Origin: Larix kaempferi
Lineage: Eukaryota; Streptophyta; Pinopsida; Pinales; Pinaceae
DNA: 64,000 nt
NCBI GenBank assembly: GCA_027924585.1
Contig: BSBM01000865.1
Location: forward strand, 5,507,001 to 5,571,000
Direction: 5' to 3'
The notes below the pieces were generated by a model. It saw only the letters and a list, made by a program, of their open reading frames with translations. It did not search any database and had not been told where the DNA came from. Position 1 is the first letter of the stretch. The number at the start of each line of letters is the position of its first letter. This document shows, one piece after another, positions 22,352-34,340 of this stretch. A program made the translations under genes and the position numbers.

Positions 22352-25300
22352 TAGGCTTCAAATTTGAAGTTTCCAAGGCCTTTAAGAGGACATTTTACAC
22401 GTCATAGAAGACCACTTCAAATTTTACCATGCAAAAAAAATTTGATTTCATGGTAAGCTCTTCAATAATTAAATTAAACACTACGGTTTAAAATTGCAAC
22501 AGAAGGGTAGCTTCAAATTTCACCCATCGACAGTTTTCAGTGGGAAATTGGGAATGCGGCTACTAGCTAGGTGACTTGGGAGTGGGACTCAGTTACTCTC
22601 GAATATCCACCCGATGGATCATGGACCATTGGACCTCTAATAATATCATTAACCATCTAATGTGGACGAGCTTACACTGTGCAACCCATGGCTTGAACGA
22701 TTCTAAGTTCTTGTGTTTGCAGCAAGAGCTTACGTGTTTAACACATTTAATGGCAGCAACAAATTTATTAAACATGGTTGGTGGCTCATACATGTGGTTG
22801 GCAGCGGGCTTACCAAGTTACCAGTTATCACATAACAATTCGTGAATTCTGATTCCATGAGTTAATTGAGTATTCAATCTATAATATATTATGTTAATGT
22901 GCCCCGAATATGGCATTTCAGACAAAATCCACAATCCAAAAACTTCTTGTAATGTTGTAGGCTAATGCTCCCTCCCATGGCCCCTACCCGCCCTATGTTT
23001 TCTTTGGTGTATCAAGTTAATCCTACCGTCTACGGCTCCCATCCTCACACCTTGTGTTTTCTTTGTTGTATTAAGTAAATCCTGCAACTCCCCAGTCCCA
23101 CCTTATGTTTTCTTTGTTGTATCAAGTCAATGCTCGAATTCCATGCTTCCATGGCTCCGACCATCAATATATAATATTACAGGAATACAAACAAGCTTTT
23201 TCTTATACCCCTACTCCACTATGGTCGAGCTACTTCCAAGTTCCACTTACCCTATCTCCTCTAGTCCTCTAGGAGAGTTTGCAAAGCAAAGCTGCCAATG
23301 CCAGCCTGCCATAAACATATATAAATAAATTCATTTTCTTTGAGGAGCTCAACTTCAAGGCTGTCTGGATTGCTGACACACGGGGGGTTCACTCCATGAA
23401 CTTGTTACATAGCACGACCATTCACAGAATATTAAATAATACCCCTAATTTCACTAAATATTGGAAAATGCCTCCTAAAATTGTATTGTTGAACCCCCTC
23501 CCAGTATACCTTTCCAATTAAGAAAACCGTTAGTTTCACCAGATATTGTAGGTATCCAATTTTATCAACCCATTTTTAATACTCCCTTTATATCATATCA
23601 TCAAGTTGTAACAAACAAGATCCCTAACGCATCTTAGTATAAGCAAACAAAATGCTAAATAAAATAATAGTATAATGCTAATAATGATCCCACCGGGATT
23701 GCAGGGGTGACTGATCAATTTGTAGTGTTGGATAGTGGAATACCCAATAAAATATTAATAGAGAAGGAAAAATGTGTAATGAGGAAACCCAGTCAAGAGA
23801 TCAATGTAACAAAGAATGTAAAACATGGATATTCCAATAGTCAGTGAAATGCTTAGAAAAGATGAGAACTGGAGATGTTTCACACCACAACATGCCAATC
23901 TACCAATTTTATATCATGTAAATACAAGTATAGCCATATAGAGCTGATGTTTTCTATAAGCTTAAGAAATTGGAGGTACGAATTGATCCCATGATTTGTA
24001 GGTATGAATCCATCCCATGATTTGGAGGTTATTCCTTAGCCCACCCAAATAAAATAACCCCAATATTTATATTACTATGTCAAATTTAAAACCCCCCCTT
24101 GACCCCTTAATAGAAGGCAATATATTTTTGAGGATTTTAGGAGTATTCAAACCCCCAATATGAATGGACGTTATATGATATTGCCTCTCTAGTGAAGCCC
24201 CCATGTGCTGACATCCTATGAATTTATAGACCTATGTATATCATTTTATCCATTCATGATCCCATCAATTATTTAAAAATAAATTATTTGATTAAAATTA
24301 TGTAACTTCAAAGTTCAAACACAATATTATTATTTGACTGAAATTTTGTTACTTCAAATGGGCCTTGAAGGCTTCAAATTTGAAGCTCGAACCTGAGAGT
24401 GGGTTTTTCACAAATCTCCTTCAGAGGCTGTTTAGAACGACATTTATCAATTCCCAACTGTAGAAACAACAACAATTGCTTCTTTCTTCATATGTTATGT
24501 GTATATGCATATGATTCCATGTGCGCCTTGCCTTGCCCTATTTTCCATTGTTGCCCGATCGAAGCTCTTGAGAATTTAGTTTCCCTTTAACTTTCCTGAA
24601 ATGGAGGGGACAAGGAAGACCATTGTTTTCACTCTGAAACCGATTGCTTCCCCGTGCAACTGCCACTGGCCACGGTTGTAGCCCTACAGGAAACAGGTGT
24701 GCGCACTACACCCCCCAGCTTTACCAAAATCCTGGGGATTTGGGGAAGTTCCCACTCTGCCAACCTCCATGCATCTAGTGAATGAGTCAGATCAAGAATC
24801 CAAACTTTGTATCTAAAACTGTATTGCATGAGCTATTTTCCCCAATTGCTCAGTCGTCGAATCGACACCTTCCTCTAGTACACAGTTTAGGATTCTTGGT
24901 ATTTATTAATATGAAGACCACCGATGCTACTACACTTATAGTCCCAACTAGCTATCGAATTTCAATATGATTGAGAATATGCAACAACATTTGGTGAAGG
25001 ACAATGCTGAAAGCTAGCAATTTTCTTAGAATGCCCAGTGCCCACTCCTACGTTCGACTGTACGAGCTGGGACAATTTTTTTTTGTAATATTGATTTTTA
25101 GAACGACAATGCTACTTTACCTTTTGATTTTGTTTCCCTTGTCGGATGGTCTGGAATAGAACAAGAACTTCAACCATCTATGCATCTCCTCTCTACTTGG
25201 TCTACCTACATTTTACTTATGCTTCACAACCCATCCTCTACTCCATCATACCATAGAGTTAGTATGTATAACGAGATCTAGGGGTAGGGGCCAGGGCTAT

Positions 25301-26474
25301 AGAGAAGAAGCATCGAGGGTCCTTGATCAGCTTTTCAGATAGTTCTCTTTGCTCAAACCATAATATAACATGTAACATGTAAGGAGCGTTAAACTTATTA
25401 TATCCCAAGTATGTGTAGCATTCATAGTGTTGAATGAAAAATTAAAACATAGATTGTTTTCATTGGCATTCAATTCTGACGTAGGGTACACAATTAGAGT
25501 GACAAAGAAACTTGCTATTAGTTTTCAATCCAATCCAACTTCTTTGTTGAACTGTTCTCTCTAATATACTTGCGTGAAGAAGGATTATAAATGCCATAGG
25601 CAACGCAACTGTTTGATAAAGGTGCATGAAAGTGAATTATGGTCCTCAATTCAACGAAGTAAAAAAAAGTTACAATTCAGATTCTTTCCCTTCACCTTTT
25701 TTACTGCCTTTCTGCATACATCTCTATTGTTCAATAATTTAGCAACAGTTACAGACTAGACTCAACGTCCATTTTTTTTGGCTTTTGAAACAATTTCTTC
25801 CTTTTTTTGCTTACATTATCATTCGAGCTTGTACTATTTGAAGCAACCTAGGAACCCATTTTAAGAGGTAATAAATATTATTATATTGGTTAAAAGTTGG
25901 ATTGGAATTGGGCTAGCAAGCTAACTATAGTTGCACTGATGCATAAAAAAAGATCTATAAAATTAGTTATGGCAATTCACACTGAACATATGGAAAGTGG
26001 ATTTTCTATGTGTCTCCTAAGTTATGTTTCACTAATAAATTCCTCATGTTCAAGCAGATCATGAAAGAATAAAATAGTATTAATTTTGGCTGTAAGGATG
26101 AAAGTTGGATTGGAATGGGGTTAGCAAGTTAACTGTACTATTATACTGGTTAAACGTTTAAGAGGCAAGATCAATTTGGGAAACTGCTAAGATGGAAAAG
26201 GCGACATAGTGGCCTAGAGACCGAGCCCCTATATTTGGGCGAAATATGGTTGTGTTATATGGCATATATAACGTTCAGTGCTGCCATATGTTGCCATATC
26301 CACTGCAAAATAAAGCCTCTCGACTTTACTACGTAAGTAAACAATGAAATTTTGATGTACTAGTAATTTTCAAATGAAAAGAATGACTTAACTTTACATG
26401 GCAACGTTGAAGGGTTCAATATCTCATAGCCCTTCAAAGTGAAATGGGACCCCACCCTTCAAATTTGATCCCTG
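22352..26474. mobile_element. Ac/Ds-like hAT element, 4.1 kb, non-autonomous
   Basis: 18-bp terminal inverted repeats: 22352-22369 reads taggcttcaaatttgaag and the reverse complement of 26457-26474 reads cagggatcaaatttgaag (15 of 18). The latter matches the known Ac terminus CAGGGATGAAA at 10 of 11 bases, and the T/C difference at the first base also mirrors Ac. It is flanked by an 8-bp target-site duplication, atccgtgt (22344) and attcgtgt (26475), one mismatch. Unit 3 has the unoccupied site at about 41335. No hAT transposase is seen inside, so it would need a helper. The internal DNA has only short ORFs, a three-copy degenerate repeat (tatgttttctttgttgtatc type) at about 22994-23135 and an internal copy of the end sequence at 24373. 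Confidence 0.85.
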
Positions 26475-28156
26475 ATTCGTGTTTGAATTTTATAGTCAAA
26501 ATATTCGGATTTGAATATGGTTAAGGTTTTAAATTTGATGGTCAAAATAATCCATACCCAAGGCCAATTAATTTTTTTTAATTAACTAATAATGTTCAAC
26601 AAATTGTTTTAAAATTATTTAAAAAACATTAAGATTTGTGATGAAATGCTTATTATTTACATGTTTTTACAATTTCCATGGTTTACTAGCACATAGCTCA
26701 CAAAATGTAAAATACTTTCCTTTTAAAACCAAGCATTTACTAGTGGGGCCTTGGCCTTGAGCTCCATGCTATGAATTCATACATCGTGTATGCACAATAT
26801 TAACATATGAATCCAATGCATTCTAAGGATAAAAAATGGGGGTATTACAGGAAACTAGTACCGAAATTGAAAGATCACTCTCTTTTCCTTTCCATTACCT
26901 CTTAACTCTCCTATATCTCCTAGTAAATTGACTCTCAAAAGAGTTCATTTGATTGTTGGCTGGCCAAAGAGAGGTCTATATACAGAAAGCCAAGCATTAT
27001 ATTGCAACCGGATATTGTGGAAATAATATTGCAACCATATATTGAAACTATATATTGTGGAAATAAGACCGAGCAACCATTGAATGTTAGTTCTCTCATC
27101 TGGTTTTCTACATAAAAACTCTTTGTGTCCATCATGTGATTGAATTTATTTGCACTATGAATCTCTTATAGGTGTTTAAGATGCTATACCTATTTAGATT
27201 GAATGGTCATTTTTAGTGTGTTAATAATGGAAATGAAGAATTGCCATATATTTCTATTATTTAAATTAGAACTTCTTCCTCCACAACAAATTGACATATG
27301 CAAACAACTCTGAATTAACCATCATTATATTTCCTTTGTGATGAAATATCTATTGCTGCCATTAATTCATTATTTATTGCATTGTTTTAGTTGGGTTGCT
27401 AAATTTGGTTGCAAATAACAAGAAGAATTGGATCTCGAGGCCATTGGAATCCTAAAGCAAACATGCACATCAACGATTCTTTGTTAGGAGGGTCATACAT
27501 TGGAAATTATTAGCTCATGATTCCATCCACTACTTGTAAACTCTCTAGAGAGATACACATAGGTGAGATGCATTTCCTTGATGTCGTATGCAATCCATAT
27601 AGGTCATACACAGCCTATGACACTGTGTTCACCTCCTCGAGATCAATGTCTGCTTCAAGTTGTTGGACAGTGGTCTAGGGTAGTTTATGCCATCTGGAGA
27701 TTGGTTAAGAGGATCCTCACCATTATTTAATTGTTTTCTTTGGAAAATATTTTGATATGAAGTGACTTGTATTATCTTATGCACTACACAATGTATGTAA
27801 GTTACAATGGTTTAAGTAATTACAACCATATTTAGCAAGTTATAATTATTCACATTTGAAATTTTTAATTTGGAAAAAAAAATAACCTAATTTTAAAATT
27901 CATTAAAAATATATATTTTATATAAAAAATCATGCAAAATATGTTTATGCTTTGAAGGAGGAACATGTTAAGATGAATACTTGGATTCCCAAATTTAATT
28001 GGACTAAGAACTTAACCTCTTATTCTACTCATTCTCATATTTATCCTCTTTAAATCACTTTCCAAGTGCATCTCTCTCACCAACAAGACCATTGGGCATT
28101 GGAAATACAAAGATTGAAGTTGTTGATAATTGGTGTTGTGGAGTTCTGCATGTCTT
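26475..28156. other. Unit 2 DNA between hAT and Copia, no gene seen
   Basis: From 26483 to about 26657 it matches unit 3 (41340-41575). From 26657 it matches unit 1 (11860-14050) without the foldback element. No gene recognised. Confidence 0.55.
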
Positions 28157-31100
28157 CAATATCACTGACAGTTTCTATTTCATTTAACTTTCAATTTGCA
28201 TGTGCTTATTGATAAATCAACAACAATATTTACTGCATGCTAATGCATGTGGAGATTATAATAAATCTCCAAAGTTAAATATGCTTATTACACTCCACAG
28301 TTAAATCATAATTTATTAAATGTTGGGAAGTTGTGTGAAAATAATTACAAAGTAGTGTTTGACAATAGACAATGCACAATTTATGATATGAATCAAGGAA
28401 ATAGGGTGGTTACAGTTGTGGTTATGTCAAAGAGTCAGATGTTCCGAATGAAGTTTGAAGAACATAACATCAATCTTCCTAATATGGCATATGAGGACAG
28501 AAGTTGGTTGTGGCATCTCAGGTATGGGCTTTTGAATTTTCAATTTTGAAGTTTATAACATCAAAAAATTAGTTTATGGTTTTCCTAAGGTTGAAGAGCA
28601 AAAGGAGGTTTGTGAAGGATATGCTAAAGGAAAACATCCAAGAGAGAAATTTTCTACAGGTAACGCATGGAGGGCCCATAATCCAGTTTAGCTATATCAT
28701 TTTGATATCTGTGGTCTTATGTAGACAAAGAGTTTGGGAAAGTCATCATATTTCATTACTTTTGTTGATGATTACTCACGAAAGTGTTGGGTTTAGTTTT
28801 TGAAGAGTAAGGGTGAAGCCTTTGATACATTCAAGAGGTTTAAAGCCCTTATGGAAAATGAAAGTGGTTACAAAATAAAGTGTTTAAGGATTGGTCGTGG
28901 AGGATAATTTTGTTCAAGCGATTTTCAAAAATTTTGTGATATGAATGGCATTAAAATACAATTCACCACTGCTTACAATCCTCAACAAAATGGAGTACGT
29001 GAAAGGAAGAGCCTTCTAGTGGTGGAAATGGAAAGGAGTATGTTACAGACCAAGGAATTAAGCAAATTGTTTTGGGGTGATGTGGTTGCTACAACAATGT
29101 ACATTCTCTATGAGAAAAAACCTAATGTTAATCATTTCAAAGCTTTTGGTTGTTTAGCCTATGTTCATGTAGCTGATAAAAAGAGGAAAAATTTAGATCC
29201 AAAAAGTGAATCATGCATTTTTGTTGGATATATTGAGCAAAGTAATGCTCAAATTATATAATCCACTCACAAATAGCATTATGATGTCAAGAGATGTAAT
29301 TTTTTATGAAAGGGGAGTTTATGGGCATAAAAAATAGCATGTTGAGAAGTCAAAAGATTTTTTGAATGGTGACATTATTGATGATATTAATCATTAGCAG
29401 TCCACTAATATTTCAGCTCCAAATGCTACAAATCCACCAAGTAGCCCCTCATCTAGTTCTACATATTCAAGTCCAAGTCCTGCAACGAAGGTAAGAAGCT
29501 TAAATGACATTTGTTAGAGAAATACAAGTCTAGCATATCAAGAAAATCCAAGAGTTGAGGCTGTAAACTTTGCTTTATTTTCACAAGCTGATTTTGAATC
29601 ATTAAGTTTTGAAGAAGCATCTACTAATGAGGTTCGGCTGCAAGCTATGCAAGAAGAGATAGATTCCATTCACATGAATGCTACTTGGGAGCTTACAGAG
29701 CTTCCACATGACAAGAAAAAAATTGCTATTAAATGGGTCTAAAAGACAAAGTATAACAGTGACGGGACTGTTGAACGATACAAAGCATAGTTAGTTGCTA
29801 AGGGTTTCACACAGAGGCATGGGATTGATTATGAAGAGACATTTGCACTAGTATCAACACAAGAGACTATCATAATGTTGATTTGACTCGTAGCTCAAAA
29901 TAAATGGAGCATTCATCACATGGATGTGAAAAGTGTCTTCTTGAATGGGTGCTTAGAAGAGAAAATCTTTGTGGAACAACCAAAAGGTTTTGTAGTGCAA
30001 GGAAAATAACATCAAGTCTACAAGTTGAATAAGGATTTGTATGGCCTAAAGCAAGCACCAAGAGCTTGGTATGCTAGGATTGATGCATATTTTCAAGAGA
30101 ATGGCTTTAAGAGAAGTAAGAGTGAACCTACCCTTTACTACAAATAAGAAGGTAATGATATAGATTATTTTCAGTTTATATGTTATTGATTTGTTGTATA
30201 TGGCTAGCAGTTTTAAGATGAAGGGTAGCAGTTCAAAGATGAAGGATGAATTCAAATTTTCTATGATGAATGAGTTTGAGATGAAAGATTTAAGCCTCAT
30301 GCAATATTTTCTAGGAATTGAGGTTTGTCAAAGTGAGGATGAAATTTTTATTTGTTAGACAAAGTATGCAAATGATATGTTGAAGAAATTTGACATGGTT
30401 GATTGTAAACCAACCTCCACTCCAATTGCTCATGGATTTGTGTTGTGTAGAGATGATGGTGTTGAAGTAGTTGATGATACAACTTACATAAGCATTGTTG
30501 GAAGCTTGATGTTCGTAATGCTACACATGACCTAATATTGCTTATTCAGTTTCACGTGTTTCAAGCTATATAACGAAGCCATTTGAAATGCAAATGAATG
30601 AAGCTAAAAAAATTCAGAGGTATGTGAAAAGAACTCTAAATTTTGTTATTCATTACTACACTTCTAAGAGTTTTAAATTCCTTGGATTCAGTGATTATGA
30701 TTGGGAAGGTAGTTTGGATGACTGAAAGTATACATCTCATAACTATTTTTCTTTTGGTTCTAGTTTGATTACTTGAAGCTCAAAGAAGCAAAGTATAGTT
30801 TATCTTTCTTCTACAGATGAAGAGTATGTTGCAATACACAAGGATTATGGCTTATAAAAGTTCTAGAAGAAATTGAAGAGAAACAAATTCATCCTACAAT
30901 GATTTTTTGTGATAATATGATTGCCATTAAATTGGCCAAGAATCTTTGGAATTTATCTATTTATTTAAGGTATCATTTTATTCGAGATTTGGTGCTAAAG
31001 AAGTAAGTATAATTGAAATACATCACCAGTAAAAAACAACTAGCAAATATCTTAACTAAAATAGTTTCAAAGGCCCAGTTTTTTAATCTCAAAGATCTGA

Positions 31101-31393
31101 TTGTGATCCCTCTCACCATTAAGAGGGAGTTTAGTATCATTAACATTTTCTATTTCATTTAAATTTCAGTTTGCATGTGTTTATTAATAAATCAGCAATG
31201 ATCTTTACTACATGCTAATGCATGTGAAGATTATAATAAATCTCCCCCAAAAAAACCAACTATCTTTATTGGACGTTAATGTATGTAAATATTAATACTT
31301 TTATTAGCTCTTTCTATGCATTGTAATCAGGATATAACATTTAATATTTTTGTGATGTTTATGCTGGTACAAGTTTGTCTTTCATAATTTCTA
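28157..31393 (+). mobile_element. Decayed Copia element, unit 2 copy with 1.4 kb internal deletion
   Basis: Same insertion as 14049-18651. The first part of the 5' LTR joins directly to the protease/pre-integrase region at about 28272, removing the rest of the LTR, primer site, gag and protease. The pre-integrase, integrase (28941-29261), reverse transcriptase and 3' LTR (about 31133-31393) remain, with stops. The integrase here keeps GVRERK where unit 1 has lost the Glu, so the two copies decayed separately. Confidence 0.85.
28272..30960 (+). pseudogene. Copia pol remnant, unit 2
   Basis: Pre-integrase at 28331-28549, integrase at about 28576-29261 and reverse transcriptase at about 29640-30530 are recognisable by parallel reading with unit 1. 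Several stops interrupt each, and the YVDD box near 30180 reads YVID. No product expected. Confidence 0.8.
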
Positions 31394-32312
31394 GAAGTGT
31401 ATTGTGCAGTACAGGATTACCTTCATAATACATGACATGCGATTGCATCTATCTTCGAAGCCTGAATGCTTGCAGGCTTCACCTACAATAAATATAATTG
31501 ACACAATTGATTGTCTTAATGCTTGCAGTTTTCACCCAGAATAAATATAATTGACACAATTGTTTGTTAAAGGATTTGGGGAGATCCGTCTCATTAAAAT
31601 ATATCATCTCTTAAAATAAATTAATTAATTACCCTGCATATTTTTATGATTTTGAAAATTACTACAATTTACAAGAACATCAATTTTTTTTTCCATATAT
31701 CAAATTCAATCAACCAAATTGTTTGCATTCGTATTGAATTATGAATTTTTCAATCCAATACGAATTTGGAAACTATGATTACAACAATCACAAGAGTGGT
31801 TGCCTAATCAATCCTCCAAAGCACCATTGTCCATTGGAAGCATTCATTGGTGGGAATTGGTCTAAAGATAGAATCAACTCGTATAGAAAGAATCAACTAA
31901 AGGATTGGATCTAGTATGGTCTGATGTGAATTGGACAGCTGAATAAGAAATAAATTTGCCAATGAGTATTAAGTGAATCAATTTCCCTAGATTGGAATTG
32001 ACAACCATTGAGAAAAAATCATTTTTGATAATGAAGAGCTAGAAATCAATTCCAGTGAATAGAAATATGTTGATTTGTCATGCTAAATGTTGCAACAAGA
32101 CAAATTGGCACAACAACAATGTTTTTTCGAAAGAGGGAACTCTGTAACTGGACTATCAATTAGCTGATGAAACTGTAAATATATGTTGAGTCATTTCCAA
32201 TGTGTTTTTTATAGACTTCTGCAATTAAAATTGTAAACTATGTGTGACACTTTACCACTTAAGAGTAAAGCTAACTAAAAAGTGTGACTAGTTCATGCAA
32301 TATCCACTGGAA

Positions 32313-32577
32313 TGTTGGAATAGTGTAATTAATGAGATGATAGCGTATTTGATATGCGTCAGTTCTGTCAAACTCTCAGTCAGTCATTTTGTCAGTCTGG
32401 AATGTCAGACAGTCAGTCAGTTTGAAGCCAATCCAACTCATGGCAAGTTAGTATTTATGTAGCTGCGTTTGTATTTCGCGGGCCCAAAAATTCTTAAGTA
32501 TAAATTTATTACAGTCTTTAATGAAACCCTGTAGCTTCCAGGAGAAGCCAAACCAAGTTTGTGTATAAATTAAAATC

Positions 32578-32624
<47 letters not shown>

Positions 32625-33390
32625 TATGTGAGGGAAGAAGAGTGAAAGAAGGAGAAACTCATCCCGTGAAATGTATGAAGAGCCCAAGCTCTGTAAAATT
32701 GTGAAAGATTGAAGTAAAACTCATCTCTCTGTAAGTGCAGCAAAGTTACTATGTTTTACAGTGGCAATATATAAGTCTTTAGTTTTATGTATTCATTCTC
32801 AAGAATGTTAGTTTATGCATCCCACACATCTACTTTATATTGACTTACGTAAATGTTGTTTACATTTACGGTCTGTAAATCAAATCAAGATTCCAAGTAT
32901 TTCATGGTGTTAAAAGACCTAGTTTAACTGCGCACTGAACTTCAACATATGTTTCGGTTCTTATGTTTTAGTATGAAATGCATTTATACAAAGTTTGTTT
33001 AAGATTGGGTTGTGCGCAGCTAAATAGGTATGTGAAGGTAACTTGTGCGCAGTTAACCTTTGTAAAATTAAAAGAAGTTATGCAAAAGTAATTTGTATGA
33101 AGTGCGAAGCTTAGGCAAAGTTAAGTATTCTACAAGGTTAGAGAGTTGCACAACAAAGTTCACCTACACAGTAAAAAGTAAAAATGCGCAGTTAACCTGC
33201 ACACAATAAAAAGTGGAATTGCGCAGGTAATTTCCGCGCAGGTAATTTGTGAAGAAAAGTGTTCGAAAAACTAATTAGAAAAAACTTTTTGCCAAGGTGT
33301 AGCGCAGTTCCTAAAGCAAAATAAAAAGAAAGTATTTATTTACCACGCAGCTCAATCTTTTGACTACGCAGGTTCCCCTTTTTCCTTAAT
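32313..33390 (+). repeat. 5' LTR of unit 2 Copia, with (GA)n tract
   Basis: About 1078 bp. Contains an uninterrupted GA microsatellite of about 40 bp at 32583-32622, which is short and broken in the 3' LTR (near 37970). Confidence 0.85.
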
Positions 33391-33391
33391 C

Positions 33392-33410
33392 TGGTATCAG
33401 AGCCTGGTTT
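33392..33410 (+). other. Primer-binding site, initiator tRNA-Met
   Basis: tggtatcagagcctggttt, complementary to the 3' end of plant tRNA-iMet with one mismatch, directly after the LTR. Confidence 0.85.
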
Positions 33411-33455
33411 ATAGAAAGAAGAATTTGTATTTACAAAAGGGAAAAGTGATTAAGA

Positions 33456-34340
33456 ATGACTTCCACTTCAGGTAATTTGCAAACTCCAATATTTTCTAGT
33501 AAAAATTATGAATATTGGTCTCTAACTATGAAATCTTTGTTTAGAGGTCAAGATGTATGGGAAATAGTCCAGAATGGTTATGCAGAACCAACAGATCTAG
33601 CAACATACAACAATCTCACACAAGCTGAGAAGGATGTCTTGAGGGAACAGTGGAAGAAAGATGGAAATGCGTTGTTCCACATACATCAAGCGGCACATGA
33701 ATCCATACTCCCAAGAGTAGCAGCAGCGCAGTCAGCTAAGGAAGCATGGGACACACTGAAAAATTCCTATCAAGGATTGAACAAGGTAAAGACTGCCAAA
33801 CTTCAAATTCTTAGAAGAGATTTTGAATCTCTATCAATGAAAAATAAAGAGTCAGTAGAATCATTCTATATTCGTGTTATTGGCCTGGTTAATAAAATAA
33901 AGTCTCATGGAAAAACTCTAGGTGACCAAAGAGTTGTTGAAAAAGTTCTTAGAGTTCTTCCAAATAAATTTGAATCTTTAGTTGTGACCCTGGAAGAAAA
34001 CTAAGATTTGTCCCAATTTACTATTGATGAGTTGCAAGCCTCATTACTCAATTATGAACATAGAATCAATGGTTCAGATGCATCACTAGAAGGTGCATTC
34101 GCAACATAGTCATCCATAAGTCATGGAAGAGGCAGAGGAAGATAAAACTCTAGAGGAAAAGGAAGAAGTTCTTTCAGAGGAGGTCGTAGCAGCAGCCCTG
34201 CGCATGTCAGTGGTAGAGGCCAGAATCAGACCCCCACTCAGTCAAGTGGACAAAGGTATGATAAATAAAAAAATTCAATGTCATTACTGTAAGAAGTATG
34301 GACACTTCGCATATGAATGCAAGAAGAAGAAGTATGACCA
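33456..34340 (+). pseudogene. Copia gag, unit 2 insertion (broken)
   Basis: The first 182 residues (33456-34004) are a clear UBN2-type gag domain (FSSKNYEYWSLTMKSLF near residue 14). In-frame stops follow at 34002-34004 and beyond. The CCHC zinc knuckle is intact at 34279-34320 (CHYCKKYGHFAYEC). Normally packages element RNA. Confidence 0.85.

Noticed and set aside
22576-22845. 89-residue ORF in the hAT element, considered as a transposase fragment
   Set aside because: No hAT dimerisation or catalytic motifs; both strands are open by chance.
32583-32622. GA tract as a functional element
   Set aside because: Simple microsatellite in an LTR; reported only as an LTR difference.
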